Positions 18,817 through 29,184 of a DNA stretch of 64,000 nt are shown here, one piece after another. The DNA comes from Hymenopus coronatus (taxonomy: Eukaryota; Arthropoda; Insecta; Mantodea; Hymenopodidae). The stretch lies in NCBI GenBank assembly GCA_030762935.1, contig CM060900.1, positions 289,672,784 to 289,736,783 of the forward strand, given 5' to 3'. Made by a program: the position numbers and the translations under genes. The notes under the pieces were generated by a model. That model was not told the origin of the DNA. It worked only from the letters and a program-made list of their open reading frames with translations, and made no database searches. The stretch's first letter is position 1, and each line of letters opens with the position of its first letter.

Positions 18817-21026
18817 CTTCCAGTTACCGTCCTGTTTTCCTCACGAGCTGCATATGCAAGGTGATGGAATGCATGATCAATGGACGGTTGGTGTGATGGC
18901 TGGAATCCCACGATCTTTTGACCACCATCCAGTGTGGTTTCCGACGAAGACGTTCAACAATTGACCATCTTGTTTCGTTGTCAACTCATATTTCTGACTG
19001 GTTTCTGAGGAACATCCAAACAGTTGGGATATTTTTTGACCTCGAGAAGGGCTATGATACGTGTTGGCGAGCGAGAATATTACCCCCCTCCACAGTTGGG
19101 ATATTCGAGGACGCTTTCCGCTATTCCTTCAGGAGTTTTTGCAAGACCGCGTTTTCCGGGTAAGGGTCGGCTCGGTATTTTCTAACCCTATTAATCAAGA
19201 GAATGGAGTGCCGCAGGGCTCGGTACTAAGCGTCACGCTGTTTGCTATAGCAATTAATTCGATATCGCAATGTGTTCCCCTAGATGTCCCGTCCTGTTTA
19301 TTCTTGGACGACTTTGCGATATACTGTAGCTCTCAGCGTACACCGTTTTTAGAACGCCGTCTCCAGCGGTGCTTGGACAATCTTTGTGATTGAAGCTTAA
19401 AAGACTGCTTACGTTTTCTTCCTGAGAAGACGGCCTGTGCTAACTTCTGGCGCCGTAGGTGGCGCATGGCACCTACTCTTCACCTTGGGCCAAATTTACT
19501 TCCTTTCGCAGATGAAGTGAGATTCCTGGGGTTGGTGTTTGACCGAAAACTCTGCTGGTCACAACATATAGCACAGCTTAAGGGGCGGCGTGACCGGTCT
19601 TTTAATCTTTTACGGATACTAAGTGGTAAATCTTGGGGAGCGGTTCGGATAGTATTGCTGCGTCTATATCGTGCACTGATCCAGTAAAAGTTAAGACTAT
19701 GGATGTATTGTGTATTCCTCAGCACGACCATCTGTGTTGAGAAATTTAGATCTGTCCACAATCAGGGTATCCGTGTGGCTGTTGGAGCCTTCCCAACTAG
19801 CTTAGTTGTGAGTCTCTACGCCGAATCGGCGGAACCACCCCTTCGATTTCGGCGTGATGCCCTGCTAGCAAATTATGGTAGTGGAGTTAAGTGCCTGCCT
19901 ATGCATCCAGCATTTTTCCATTTTTATTCTACCGAGCTAGACGACCGTTACTGTCGCCTAACAATTAGTCCCAAGGCTGCAGGTTTTCGTTTTCGAGAGC
20001 TCCTTCGGGACTACAATATCGTAATGCCTAGCATGTTTCCCAAGGGAGAGAGGGTGCACTCACCTTGGTTGCGTGCTAACTCCCACGTCGACCTCGGGAT
20101 ATTGGCATTTGTGAAGTCTGTGATGCCCTCCATTAGTATGCGAATTTGTTTTTTGGAATTTTTATCCCGTTACAGTGACCGAATTTGTATGTGATGGCAG
20201 TAAGTCTATTGACGGTGTTGGGTGTGCCTTTGTAACGGGCACCGAACCACATACTTTCGGTTTGCCTCTTCACACATCCGTTTATACTGCGGAGGTTATG
20301 CTATTTATCGAGCCATTCAGTACGTTTTCAGTCGAAACTTGGGTAACTGCCTTATTCTGAGCGATTCGCTTAGCGCACTTCAGAGCCTTCGTGAACTGTA
20401 TAGCTCCCATCCTCCAGTGCAGCTCATTCAGGATGACCACCACGCTTTGCACGCCTCTGGCGTGAATGTGGTTCTCGCATGGCTTCCAGGACACGTTGTG
20501 TTGTCAGGCAACGAATTAGCGGATGAGGCGTCAAAGTCAGCAACCACGGAGCCCAGTGTCACCATTACTTGTTCAACAGTCGAAGATTTTGGACTTGTTT
20601 TGCGGAGGGCGGTGATTTCGCGTTGGCACGCGGAGTGGCTTGTTTTCCGCAACAATAAGCTAAGGGCAGTGAAAGATCTTCCGGTACACTGGTCAACTTC
20701 GTCATGCACTTCCCGTCGTGAGGAAATGGTTTATGCTCGTCTCCGTATCGGTCACTTTTTTTACACACAGCTACCTGTTCAAAAGGGATCCTGCTCCTGT
20801 CTGTCCACAGTGTGGCCAAGCACTGACTGCTTGCCATATACTGGTAGAGTGTGGTCCTCTAGACCGATTACGAGCCACTCTACAACCGCCGGCCAGTACT
20901 AAAGAGATCTTGTTGTACGCTACCGGAACAGTAGTTCGGATTTTTACATTTCTATCATTATTGCCTTTTAATCTAAAAATCTGGTTCTGTTTTACTTTCC
21001 AGTCTGGTATGTTGCTGAACTGGTAG
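18817..21026 (+). pseudogene. ORF2 RT-RNase H remnant of A3-like copy
   Basis: Recognisable pieces in shifting frames: TVGIFFDLEKGYDTCWRA (19020-19075), NGVPQGSVLSVTLFAIAINS (19200-19260), a catalytic box changed to FLDDFAIY (Val to Leu, about 19300-19325), and RNase H around 20195-20545 with a damaged first Asp region (VCDGSKSIDGVG) but LSDSLSALQ retained. The normal terminal stop is lost, and the frame reads on to 21026. It is clearly non-functional. Confidence 0.8.
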
Positions 21027-21279
21027 CTGCTGATTTTAGCTATTTTGGCCTTTCAGGGCTGGGGCCTGTTTTATTTATAGCATTTAGATTCTGTTTTACC
21101 AGTTTTTAGTTCTGTGGTGTATGCAGTGGGCAGTTTTGTCTGTCATTTTATTTATTCTGATTGACTGATTTTAACCTTTTCCTGCGCTTTTATTTTTGTT
21201 TTAGCACGACTTGCTTTTATTGGGCGCTCATAACCATGTAGGGTTGCGCCCATTAACTTTAATCATCATCAACATCATT
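18817..21279 (+). mobile_element. Family A3-like retrotransposon, 3' half
   Basis: It starts inside the RT domain (LPSSYRPVFLTSCICKV in mixed frames) directly after the B1 tail and runs to a stem-loop near 21223-21255 and the tail AATCATCATCAACATCATT. Its 3' UTR (GGGCTGGGGCCTGTTTT) matches that of the A3 copy at 43493-43799. It is a plausible right part of the copy whose left part is 12311-12867, with the RT N-terminal region lost. Confidence 0.8.
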
Positions 21280-22679
21280 AAAGTGCGATGTCATGGCTGT
21301 CTTAATATTTTACGGATACTAGGTGGTAAATCTTGGGGCGGAGAACGGAAAGTGTTACTGTGCGTTTATCGTGCGCTGATCCGATCCGAGTTACAAATTG
21401 TATGCATTGTTTATTCCTCAGCACGACCATCGGTGCTAAAAGGGTTAGATGCGATCGAGAATCAGAGTACCCGTGTAGCTGTTGGAGCCTTGCCAACCAG
21501 CCCAATTGTGAGCCTCTACGCCGAAATCGCAGAAACCCCTCTGCGGTGTCGGCGTGATGTCCTGCTGGCAAATTATGGTTGTAGACTTCAGTTCCTGCCT
21601 ACGCATCCAACTTTAACCCCTTTTAATTCTGATTTGGACGATAGCTATCGCCAGCTGTCACTTTGTCTAAAGCCCGCAGGTGTTGTTTTTCGAGAACTTC
21701 TTCGGAGCCACTATATTGCAGTACCTAGAATGTTTCCCAAAGGAGAGAGTATTTGCCCACCTTGGTTACGTACAACATCCGTCGTCTATCTCGGGATGAC
21801 ATCATTCGAGTACCGCACGATGCCTGCGTGTAGTATCCCTACTTTGTTTTTAGAATGTTTATCCCCTTACAGTAACCGACTTTGTATTCACACCGACGGT
21901 AGTAAATGCACCGACGAGGTTGAATGTGCATTTGCTACCGAAGCCCAGCAACATACTTTCTGGTTGCCTAGTTACACCTCCGTTTATACTGCAGAGCTGT
22001 ATGTTATTTACCGAGCCATTCTTTATGTTCGCCGCCGTAATTTGGGTGACTGCCTCATTCTTAGGTACTCCCTTAGCGCACTTGAGAGCGTTTGCGAGCT
22101 GTACAGCTACTATCCTTTAGTGCATCAAATTCAGGATTTCCTCCACCTTTTATATACCTCCGGCGTCAATGTAGATTGCCCGTTGCTTCCCTCACATGTT
22201 GGGTTGTCGGCTGGTGGATGTGGCAGCAAAGTCGGCAACTACGACGCCCAGTGTTTTAGTTAATTTTGCTATTGCCGAAAATTTTAGGCTTGTTGTGCGG
22301 GGAGAAGTGCTTTCGTGCTGGCATACAGGATGGTCGGCTCTCCGCGGCAACAAGCTCAGATGAGTAAAGGATCTTGCGGTACACTGGACAACTTCCTGTC
22401 GCGTATCTCCTCGTGAGGAAGTGGTTTTGGCTTGTTTGCGCATCGGTCACTGTAATTTTACTCACAGCTATCTTTAATGGGGAATCTGTGCCTATCTGTC
22501 CGCTGTGTGAGGCGCATTTGTCAGTTTACCATGTGATTCTGGAGTGTGTTGCTCTATCCAGCCTTCGAACAACAGATTTGCTTCCGGTCTCCCTTTTTAA
22601 AGTTCTCGGGGATGACAAACACGCGATATGTAGGGTTTTTAGCTTTTTACGCCAAGTGCCGTTTTTAAAGTCGTTTTAG
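21280..22679 (+). pseudogene. ORF2 C-terminal remnant (RNase H, CCHC) of A4
   Basis: It is open from the truncation to 22263. It includes FVFR-type linker sequence, CIHTDGSKCTDEVECAFAT (first RNase H Asp kept), YTAELYVIYRAIL, and a damaged third acidic site (LILRYSLSALE, usual LSDS). A deletion near 22200 destroys the HVG...NDTAD motif. The ending CPLCEAHLSVYHVILEC retains the C-terminal zinc motif before the stop at 22679. Confidence 0.8.
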
Positions 22680-23075
22680 CGTTTTGAAGATGTTATTGTT
22701 AGTGATTTTATCTCTGACTTGTAAAATTGGGGGTTTGCTTTACAGGACTTTTCTTTTTAATTTTCATGTTCGAGCAGGTTTTTAGATCCTTTTAAGACGA
22801 TTGACATCCATTCTTTTAAGTAATTGTAGCTCTTTTTCACTTTTAGTATTGTGGGTTTACTTTTTGAGGGCTTTTCCCTTTAGTTTTCATATGCGACCCA
22901 GTTTTATGTCCCTCTATGGTCATTGTCATGTCTTTTTTATGCTCTGTGATTTTATTTGTGACGTTGGCCATATCGTATTTCCAGCTTGCTTTTTATCTTT
23001 TTACTCACACGTATATGTTTTTAGGGCGCTAATAGCCTCGTAGTTGAGCGCTCTTAAGCCCCATTCATCATCATC
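21280..23075 (+). mobile_element. Family A4 retrotransposon, 5'-truncated
   Basis: It begins within ORF2 after the RT (RCHGCLNILRILGGKSWGG) immediately behind the previous element's TCA tail. It continues through RNase H and a CCHC end, a 3' UTR, the stem-loop GGGCGCT...GAGCGCTC (23026-23055) and the tail CCATTCATCATCATC at 23075. It is distinct in sequence from A2, A3 and A5. The 3' end lies 268 bp upstream of the host exon. Confidence 0.82.
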
Positions 23076-23343
23076 TTGTGCACTAAGGAAGCCTGCAGCC
23101 ACTAGAATATTGCACTCTGGGTCATAAGTACATAATGCCGATTAATTGGATAAACTTATAATGTAAAACATAGTAATAATACTGTGTTTTAAATGCAAGA
23201 GCACAAGAAAGAAGAAGTTACTTTTATGTTGGGTACATATTTCAGAGCTTAATTTCCTCTTTGAACTGTAGAAACAGGTTACTAGACTCCTATATTAAAT
23301 ACTGATGACTGTGCAGATAATATGTTTTATTTTCTTCTTTCAG
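23076..23343 (+). other. Host intron end upstream of exon, polypyrimidine tract and acceptor
   Basis: This is unique AT-rich sequence between the A4 tail and the exon. The last 25 bases (TTTTATTTTCTTCTTTCAG type) form a strong polypyrimidine tract with AG at 23342-23343. Nothing else is recognisable. Confidence 0.7.
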
Positions 23344-23483
23344 GCACTTTTATATCTTATCTACTTATTGGATCCATTAGTGAATAGTGATTATGCAATT
23401 GCCTACTTCCACACATTAACAACCAGTGCAAATCATCCATCTCTTTCATGGCTTCGGGAAGTCTACAATGTTTTACCATACAA
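23344..23483 (+). CDS. Host exon: CRAL-TRIO/BCH-type domain, GDAP2-like (exon n)
   Basis: A 140-bp exon with acceptor AG at 23342-23343 and donor GTATGT at 23484. It starts in phase 0 and ends two bases into a Lys codon. It encodes ALLYLIYLLDPLVNSDYAIA, followed by YFHTLTTSANHPSLSWLREV and YNVLPYK. This matches my knowledge of the CRAL-TRIO-type lipid-binding fold in GDAP2 (YFHTLT is characteristic). ARHGAP1-type RhoGAPs share LSWLR and KYKKN, so they are the main alternative. GDAP2 pairs a macro domain with this fold. The reading continues, in phase, at 60210. Its codon pattern and lack of repeats set it apart from all neighbours. The gene symbol is left blank because the ortholog cannot be confirmed by eye. 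Confidence 0.8.
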
Positions 23484-23802
23484 GTATGTAAAAAGTATAG
23501 TTTTCCTTAATTCACACATGCTTTATCTTCATTGAAGTATCAATTTTGTATTGCTTAAGATGATGTAAAATAATTAAATGGATACAATGTTTAAGAGTAA
23601 TAAATGCCTACATCACTAATTATCATAGCAGTTGAACTTAGTTAATCTGAAGTTGAAGGGACCAAGAAAAAAATAATGTTATTCAGGATTTCATATTGCA
23701 AAAGCTTGATTCTTTAAAAATTTCTTTAATTAAAACAGATCAAAATTAAACAGAAATGTAGGAAGGTCAACATTAGATTGTGTACTTACACTTTTGTTAA
23801 TG
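23484..23802 (+). other. Host intron start (donor side)
   Basis: GTATGT at 23484-23489 is the donor. The next 300 bases are AT-rich with no recognised gene or repeat. Confidence 0.6.
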
Positions 23803-24103
23803 TTAAAATTCACTTGCTCCACTTACTGGAATGTTTTTATCCCGTGCCTGGTTGAACCACTTATTAACGCACTCATGGACGTCATGATTTTTGGGCCCAT
23901 TTGCTCTTCTGTTATTTTCAACACGGTTTGTGACTACACTGTTCAAAATGTTATGCTTATTTTGGAGGTACGTATACAACATATTCTGAGGTATTCCACA
24001 GTCTCTTGCGATGTCAACCTTTTTCTACTTCGCGAATGGCTGATCACTTTTCAGTTAAAGTAAGAGTTTTATAATTTACACGTTTAGGTTTCGAGAGAGC
24101 CAT
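23803..24103 (-). pseudogene. pogo/Tigger-type transposase, N-terminal DNA-binding fragment
   Basis: On the minus strand an ATG at 24103 opens MALSKPKRVNYKTLTLTEK, then a stop. After IREVEK a frameshift leads into DIARDCGIPQNMLYTYLQN, and then NRRANGPKNHDVHECVNKWF and NQARDKNIPVSG up to TAA at 23803-23805. This is the CENP-B/pogo helix-turn-helix region (first HTH with DIARDCGIP, second with VNKWFNQAR). The catalytic DDE part is missing. It is a dead remnant of a Tc1/mariner-superfamily DNA transposon in the host intron. I did not find its terminal inverted repeats. Confidence 0.8.
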
Positions 24104-24500
24104 TGTCGGTTCATTTTACTAATAAACCACACGCTTATGATTTTGATGTAACTGTGCACATTGTTTAAAAATGCTCACTTTACTGCACGGGAAGTTATTT
24201 GCCACAAATGTAGGCCAACATGTTACCGCAGGTAGACAGAATGGAAAGATGTGCGCAGTATTCAGAATAACAAGTGCCTTGGTTGGCACAAGTTCCTAGA
24301 ATTGTACAAAGAAGTTTGAGTAACCCACATTCCTTACTAGCAGGAGAGAGGATTGGAATTACAGTATGATGCATTTCCTGGAATTTAGCAAGGGAAGGGA
24401 ATGGGACCATAGTACAGCACAATTTTCTAGAAGTTATCCAGCAAGTTTGACTAACGTATACATTTTTCACTCACTCTTGTTGGATGTTATATCGGATTAT

Positions 24501-24539
24501 CAAATAAATAAATAAATAAAAAAAAAAAAAAAAAAAAAA
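24501..24539 (+). repeat. (AAAT)n followed by poly(A)
   Basis: Four to five AAAT units pass into about 21 consecutive A. This is typical of the 3' tail of a retroposed sequence (SINE or LINE) on the plus strand, but I cannot recognise a body upstream. Confidence 0.7.
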
Positions 24540-24678
24540 TTGATTTACGGAAGACTTTTTAACATGGCTTTGTATAGGAATATTAAGGGACCATGCTAAA
24601 AGCTCGAATTATTCACACCTTCAAATTAAAGGCGGTTGAATTAAGAAAATTCGACTGTATAATTCAAAAGCATGCCAA

Positions 24679-24680
<2 letters not shown>

Positions 24681-24725
<45 letters not shown>
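24681..24725 (+). repeat. Poly(T) tract of 45 bases
   Basis: An uninterrupted run of 45 T. It could be the tail of a minus-strand retroposon, with any body to its right. None is recognised. Confidence 0.75.
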
Positions 24726-24726
<1 letters not shown>

Positions 24727-25394
24727 TAATTCTCATAAGTAGTACTAGCATTCAGTATCCTAGTTTGAATCTTCTAAAAAGTGATCCAAAGCTTTTCCTC
24801 ATGCATATAGGCTAACTGTTAACTACTATTAAAGTTCAAGAGAGACAGTTCTTAAAAATAAAATGAGCTGAGGCTTAAACGTGAAAAGCTGTTGTATGAC
24901 AATGTCGCGGCATTTGTTTCTTTTAAAAGGAGCACGAAAACATTTGAAAACTATACTCATTCTGAGGAGTCATTAGGAACATTTGTATTATACCGTTTAT
25001 AATCTAAAGTTTCAAACACCAGAAAGTGTAATTTAAACATTCTACATATATTGGAATTCAATACAAATAAACTTCACTATATCTGGGTTTAAAAAAAATA
25101 GCTTACTTTGCACTTATCTTGCATTTATGAAGCATTGATTACATGCATAAGAATTACATCTGCTTAATATTTCAGATAAATTGATTATTTCTGTAGAACT
25201 ACCAGCAACATGTTCCAACATATATTGTTAAAAACCATATTCAAGGAACAAAAATAAATTGTCCTAAATTTAGTTCAGTTTATACATTTGAAGTTTTTCT
25301 GTTTGTTTGGTAGATTTATGGTCCTAACAGCCCATTAAATTTCAAAATCTGTTACAGAAAGAGGAGTTGCAACTCGAATTGTTAATTATGTTTA

Positions 25395-25395
25395 T

Positions 25396-25474
<79 letters not shown>
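25395..25474 (+). repeat. (CA)n(TA)n microsatellite at the Helitron 3' end
   Basis: About ten CA units pass into about thirty TA units, ending two bases before CTAG at 25477-25480. On the minus strand the TA array lies immediately outside the Helitron 3' terminus, consistent with insertion between A and T in a TA array. Confidence 0.85.
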
Positions 25475-25476
<2 letters not shown>

Positions 25477-25477
<1 letters not shown>

Positions 25478-26359
25478 TAGCTGCCCGGCCCGGTTTCGCT
25501 CGAGTGGTGTACCTAAGGAATAAACTTCCGTTTACAATACGACCATGCAATGAAATAAAATTACAACTAAATAGTTTAACAATACTTGTAATTCCTTTTA
25601 ACGTACAATTTTCCTTCCGGAGAGAAAATAAATATCGCCGATGTTTTGCGGATTATGAGAACGCAATGTACAACTACCCATGCAATGAAAGCTACTATTC
25701 AAGGTATATTTCACACATTTCTTACGGTTGACCTTGGGCTTTATTGACATTGCGAATGCAAGCCGCACGGAAACTGAACACGCTTTAATCCAAAAGGTTA
25801 GTCGGTTGGCATTAGTGGTATTCTTGGAATACGCATATCCTCGTCTTTGAACTTTCCAATGCGTAGTAGTTTAATCACATTTTTCATAATTTTCTTAACA
25901 GCGAGTCATATTGCGTTGCACAATATTGGCTGATTGAGACTGCGTACCTAATTATTATCGAGTCAACGTTGAGCTGTAAATTGTGTGGCGGAATCCTGGC
26001 AAATCCAATGAGTTAAGGAATTCAGTTAGATAACTGACGACTTCATTTGGATGCGTAATGGAATTGATCGACTTAAATCACTGCATTTGTCGCTAAATAT
26101 TACTCTGATTTTTTATATTCAAGTAATCTACATTCTTATTAGTTGATGCTAAAATGGTTCGTTCACTAAACCAAGCATAGTTTTTGTAATCTACACCAAT
26201 ATTTGGGAACAGTTTCGATATTAATTCTTCCTTTGTCGTTGTGAAGTGACAACATTTGGGTGGAAACGAAATGAGGCCAGTAGAAGTATGAACAGAAATA
26301 TTACCATAGTCAATGTTTAGTAATGCCTCTGCATCTACAAAGTGCAATGATCTGCGCAA
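25477..26359 (-). mobile_element. Helitron 3' end with decayed helicase
   Basis: On the minus strand the element ends with a GC-rich palindromic stretch (CCGGGCCGGGCAG) followed by CTAG at 25480-25477 and then T. This is the Helitron 3' signature (hairpin, CTRR, T). The coding remnant upstream on the same strand is the C-terminal end of a Helitron helicase, which is the expected order. The 5' limit is unclear: homology fades beyond 26359, and the Rep part is absent. Confidence 0.75.
25610..26359 (-). pseudogene. Helitron PIF1-like helicase, C-terminal pseudogene
   Basis: The open part 26359-26093 reads DAEALLNIDYGNISVHTSTG and KEELISKLFPNI, then SERTILASTNKNVDYLN, corresponding to the helicase stretch with LF/VFPNI and RAILAxxNxxVxxLN. 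Further on, in three frames: HPNEVVSYLTEFLNSLDLPG, a piece matching GKFKxEDxxIPRIPLMPTD, VNKAQGQ (helicase motif with the arginine-finger-proximal KAQGQ) and CFHCMGSCTL in place of the usual CFSHGQLYVA. There are multiple stops and frameshifts. The enzyme would unwind DNA during rolling-circle transposition. This copy is dead and old. Confidence 0.8.
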
Positions 26360-27672
26360 TGTGGCATATATTGTTGGTATTATGAAAAGAATTTGTTTGA
26401 TAGTGTATAACGCCCGGTTTTACTACCAAGGCACCGCAGGCGATGCCAAAAGGATTAAGTTAGTGCACCAATATGGTGGAAAGGATGACATATGCAATCA
26501 ACAGCGTGTGTAAGCAAGGATGTCGTTGGCATAATAACAAAAATGGCATCGCTTTCATGGTGTGGCGGGCAAACGCTGAAATACGCAATGAACTATATTA
26601 AGGAGAAAGTCACAAAGTAACATTCATGCTTCTTCCGAATCTCTTTTTTTCCTTTACTCCTAATGTTTTCCACCTCTTTCTTTATTTTCTTCTATGTCCA
26701 AACACCATTTCTAAGGCTAACAATGACATATCTAAAGAGCAAGTAGGTCGGTTAGGTAAGTGATAAGTTTTTATTTGATGCTGACTTTGTGTTTTGAAGT
26801 TATCCATTTAACCCAAAATATTGTCACATATACTATTATTAATTTAGGAAACTCACTTGGCTTTGCGAGGATGGGTCAGGGAAAATGCACTTTTCACTAC
26901 AGTTAGGCGTGCATATGGGAACGCAGCTCTATTCCATCTTTAACACAAGGAAAACAACTTACATAATACAGTAAAGTGACATGAATGGGTTAACCAATTT
27001 CCAATTTAAAGTCAAACACTTCTAAACAGAAAGTTATTATTGTTACGTTTTACATGAATCCACATAACTCGTGCCACCATCTTGGCGTGGGTGCCAACAC
27101 TCATTATTACAACTAGCCCATACTAAATACACAATACAAAAGAGGAAGAACCTACTCTACAGCGTGTTTTTATAAATAGCAAAGTTGGCAATGTCACCAA
27201 CATATGAAACAATTCTTTCAATGTTACCACATCCTGTGCACGCAGCCAGGATGTGACATCTCCTCCAGGTCACCAAGTTTGACGACCACGTCAAAATACA
27301 ATATTATTTAATTGGTACATTTTACATGAGATATGTGTACATAACACAAAAGTAGTCTGTTGGTCTTGATACTGCTTATTTAACACATTTTAAATGAATA
27401 GAGATGCTTTTGGTCTTAATTCTGATTATTTAACACATTATCAAGAAAAACTGAGGATTGTTGTAGTGTCGTGCTCCAATTAAAGGTTAAAATAGAGTAT
27501 GTTAAGCCACGCACACGTACATAATAGCCTCAAGTTGTCACTGCACTGTACCTATGCATAGGCAATAAAGTTACTCTATAGGTCTCATCAGATTAAGGTC
27601 CTAATCGCCACTCACGAAGAAAAATTTTCACAAATTACCTACATCCAAATGTGCATGTGGTATGTGAGATAT
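26360..27672 (+). other. Host intron without recognised gene
   Basis: AT-rich sequence. Part of 26360-26600 may be the further decayed Helitron body, but no motif is readable. A 50-bp imperfect tandem repeat lies at 27361-27439. I see no exon: the reading frame leaving 23483 is completed only at 60210. No terminal repeats of an LTR element are evident. Confidence 0.5.
27361..27439 (+). repeat. Imperfect tandem repeat, period 50 bp
   Basis: TGGTCTTGATACTGCTTATT at 27361 and TGGTCTTAATTCTGATTATT at 27411 both continue TAACACATT. The two 29-base blocks differ at three positions. Confidence 0.7.
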
Positions 27673-29184
27673 CCCCCCAGGGGCCTACTACGGTAGGTAC
27701 AGGTTTGGCGCACCCGCGGGTTCCCGAGCTACTCACCGCCATTTCATCCTTCCCATTGCAACCAAATGAGTCACGTTTTATGTACGTGTGCGTTTGTATG
27801 TGCGCCTTTGTTGTTTGTGTTTTATGCGAGCGCGAGTGTTTTCGCCTCGTCTTCTTCCTGTTCTAGGCTTACTCTTTACATATTTAGTTTTAAGGCTCTA
27901 GATTTATTAACTCCTGCCTCACCAACAGGGATCTTTATTCTATCTCCGTGGTCCCTCTCCCACAGTTCCAGCGCGGCTTCCAACATGTGTGCTCTTCGGA
28001 GGTCACAGGCGTGAAGGTTGAGTGGACCCTTCCTACTGCCCCTATGTGTAAGCCTTAAGTGCGGAGCCCGTCCCCACGTAATTTCCTTGGGAGCCCGGTC
28101 CGTTTTAATCTCCCGACAAGCGCTGTTCGTTGGGTTAGAATCACGGACCGGTCTTGTTACCGCTAACGGAAACCCGGTGTAATCAACCGCAGGTCCTCTG
28201 AATCCATGTTTGCGTCAATACGCAGCATGGCCTAAAGTAGGGAGCCACAGGTGGTTATACCTGTGCTAGGGGTTTAAAGCCGGGTTGTACATGGTGAAGG
28301 GCTTACCCGTATGGACCAGCAGTAGTGGCTGCAGGTAACTCTTTCTGACGTACTCTTTGGGATCGGTCTGGTAGGGGTCTACAAGGCGGCACAGCCTGGA
28401 AAGTTTTTTGGTGTCTTTTTTCTCTACCCCCGGATGGCAGGCTGACGCCGATGGTCCGGAAGGGGACCTTTTGATTATGACCTTGGCTTGTGAATATAAG
28501 ACTATGCGAAACTATCCGCTTTGTATTCAACGAGAAATAGACAGGATTTTTGGCAAAGTGACCAATGCTACCAGGACAGAGACAGTGTGCTGTTAGTGGA
28601 AACCAAGACCGAAGACCAGTCCAAGAAACGCCTGAAGGCTGTCCAATTGGGTTCCTACCCATTAACGGTGGTCCCGCTCAAATCTTTAAACACCTGAAGG
28701 GGCGTGGTGACCACCTCTTGTTTAGACGGTCTTTCAGACTCAGAAATTGTTTCCAATCTCTCCGACCAGGGTGTCTGACAGGCGACCGTCTTCAAGGTAA
28801 ACGTGATGGTCAGTCGGTTGCGTTACGGACATTGTTCCGAACATTCAAGGGTACCACATTAATTGAGGCACTTTACTGTGGTTATGAACGCGCTGCTGTG
28901 AGACCGCATGTGCCAAACCCTATGCGTTGCTTCCGATGTTAAAAGTTTGGTCACACCCAAAGTCGGTGCACATTCGACGCTACTTCTGAACGTTGTGGAC
29001 AACCTGCTCGAAGTGAAGCTGCTTGTGGCCGAGACCCTTCCTGCGTCTATTACAAAGGGAACCATCCTTCTAGCTCCCGGCAGTGTCCGCGATTTCTCGA
29101 AGAAAAGCCATACAGGAGTTGCGCGTGAAGGAACGCCTGACTTTTGCGGAAGCTAGGCGTCTATTCCAACAGCCTCAGCGATCT
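27673..29184 (+). mobile_element. Family B2 retrotransposon, 5' UTR and broken ORF1
   Basis: It starts with the shared terminus CCCCCCAGGGG and CCTACTACGGTAGG, followed by an 800-bp B2 5' UTR and an ORF1 with its start codon deleted. Near 29184, within the region after the knuckles (KERLTFAEARRLFQQ), it joins the middle of an A5 ORF1. The remaining B2 body is not found colinear downstream of the A5 element: 45661 restarts in a B2 5' UTR. Confidence 0.82.
28471..29184 (+). pseudogene. ORF1 pseudogene of B2
   Basis: Compared with the copies at 46173 and 62718, about 55 bp including the start codon are missing before TLACEYKTMRNYPLCIQREI. Frameshifts follow near 28590 and 28780, and a stop replaces the Gln of CFRCQKFGHT (TAA at about 28940). 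The knuckle region is readable only in pieces (GHTQSRC; CEHCG-like). The last residues are the LTFAEARRLFQQ linker. Confidence 0.75.

Larger units (their letters stand above)
24104..25394 (+). other. Host intron, AT-rich, with A and T tracts
   Basis: No gene is seen. A 91-codon minus-strand frame at 24195-24470 has no recognisable motif and is probably chance. The A tract at 24501-24539 and T tract at 24681-24725 are listed separately. The remaining sequence is AT-rich without clear structure. Confidence 0.5.

Noticed and set aside
24195..24470. A 91-codon minus-strand open frame in the host intron
   Set aside because: No recognisable domain, atypical composition with many Cys, and no splice context; it is likely chance.
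25477..25510. Start of a Penelope or SINE-like element at CTAGCTGCCCGGCCCGG
   Set aside because: The adjoining minus-strand Helitron helicase remnant and the hairpin-CTAG-T order fit a Helitron 3' terminus better.
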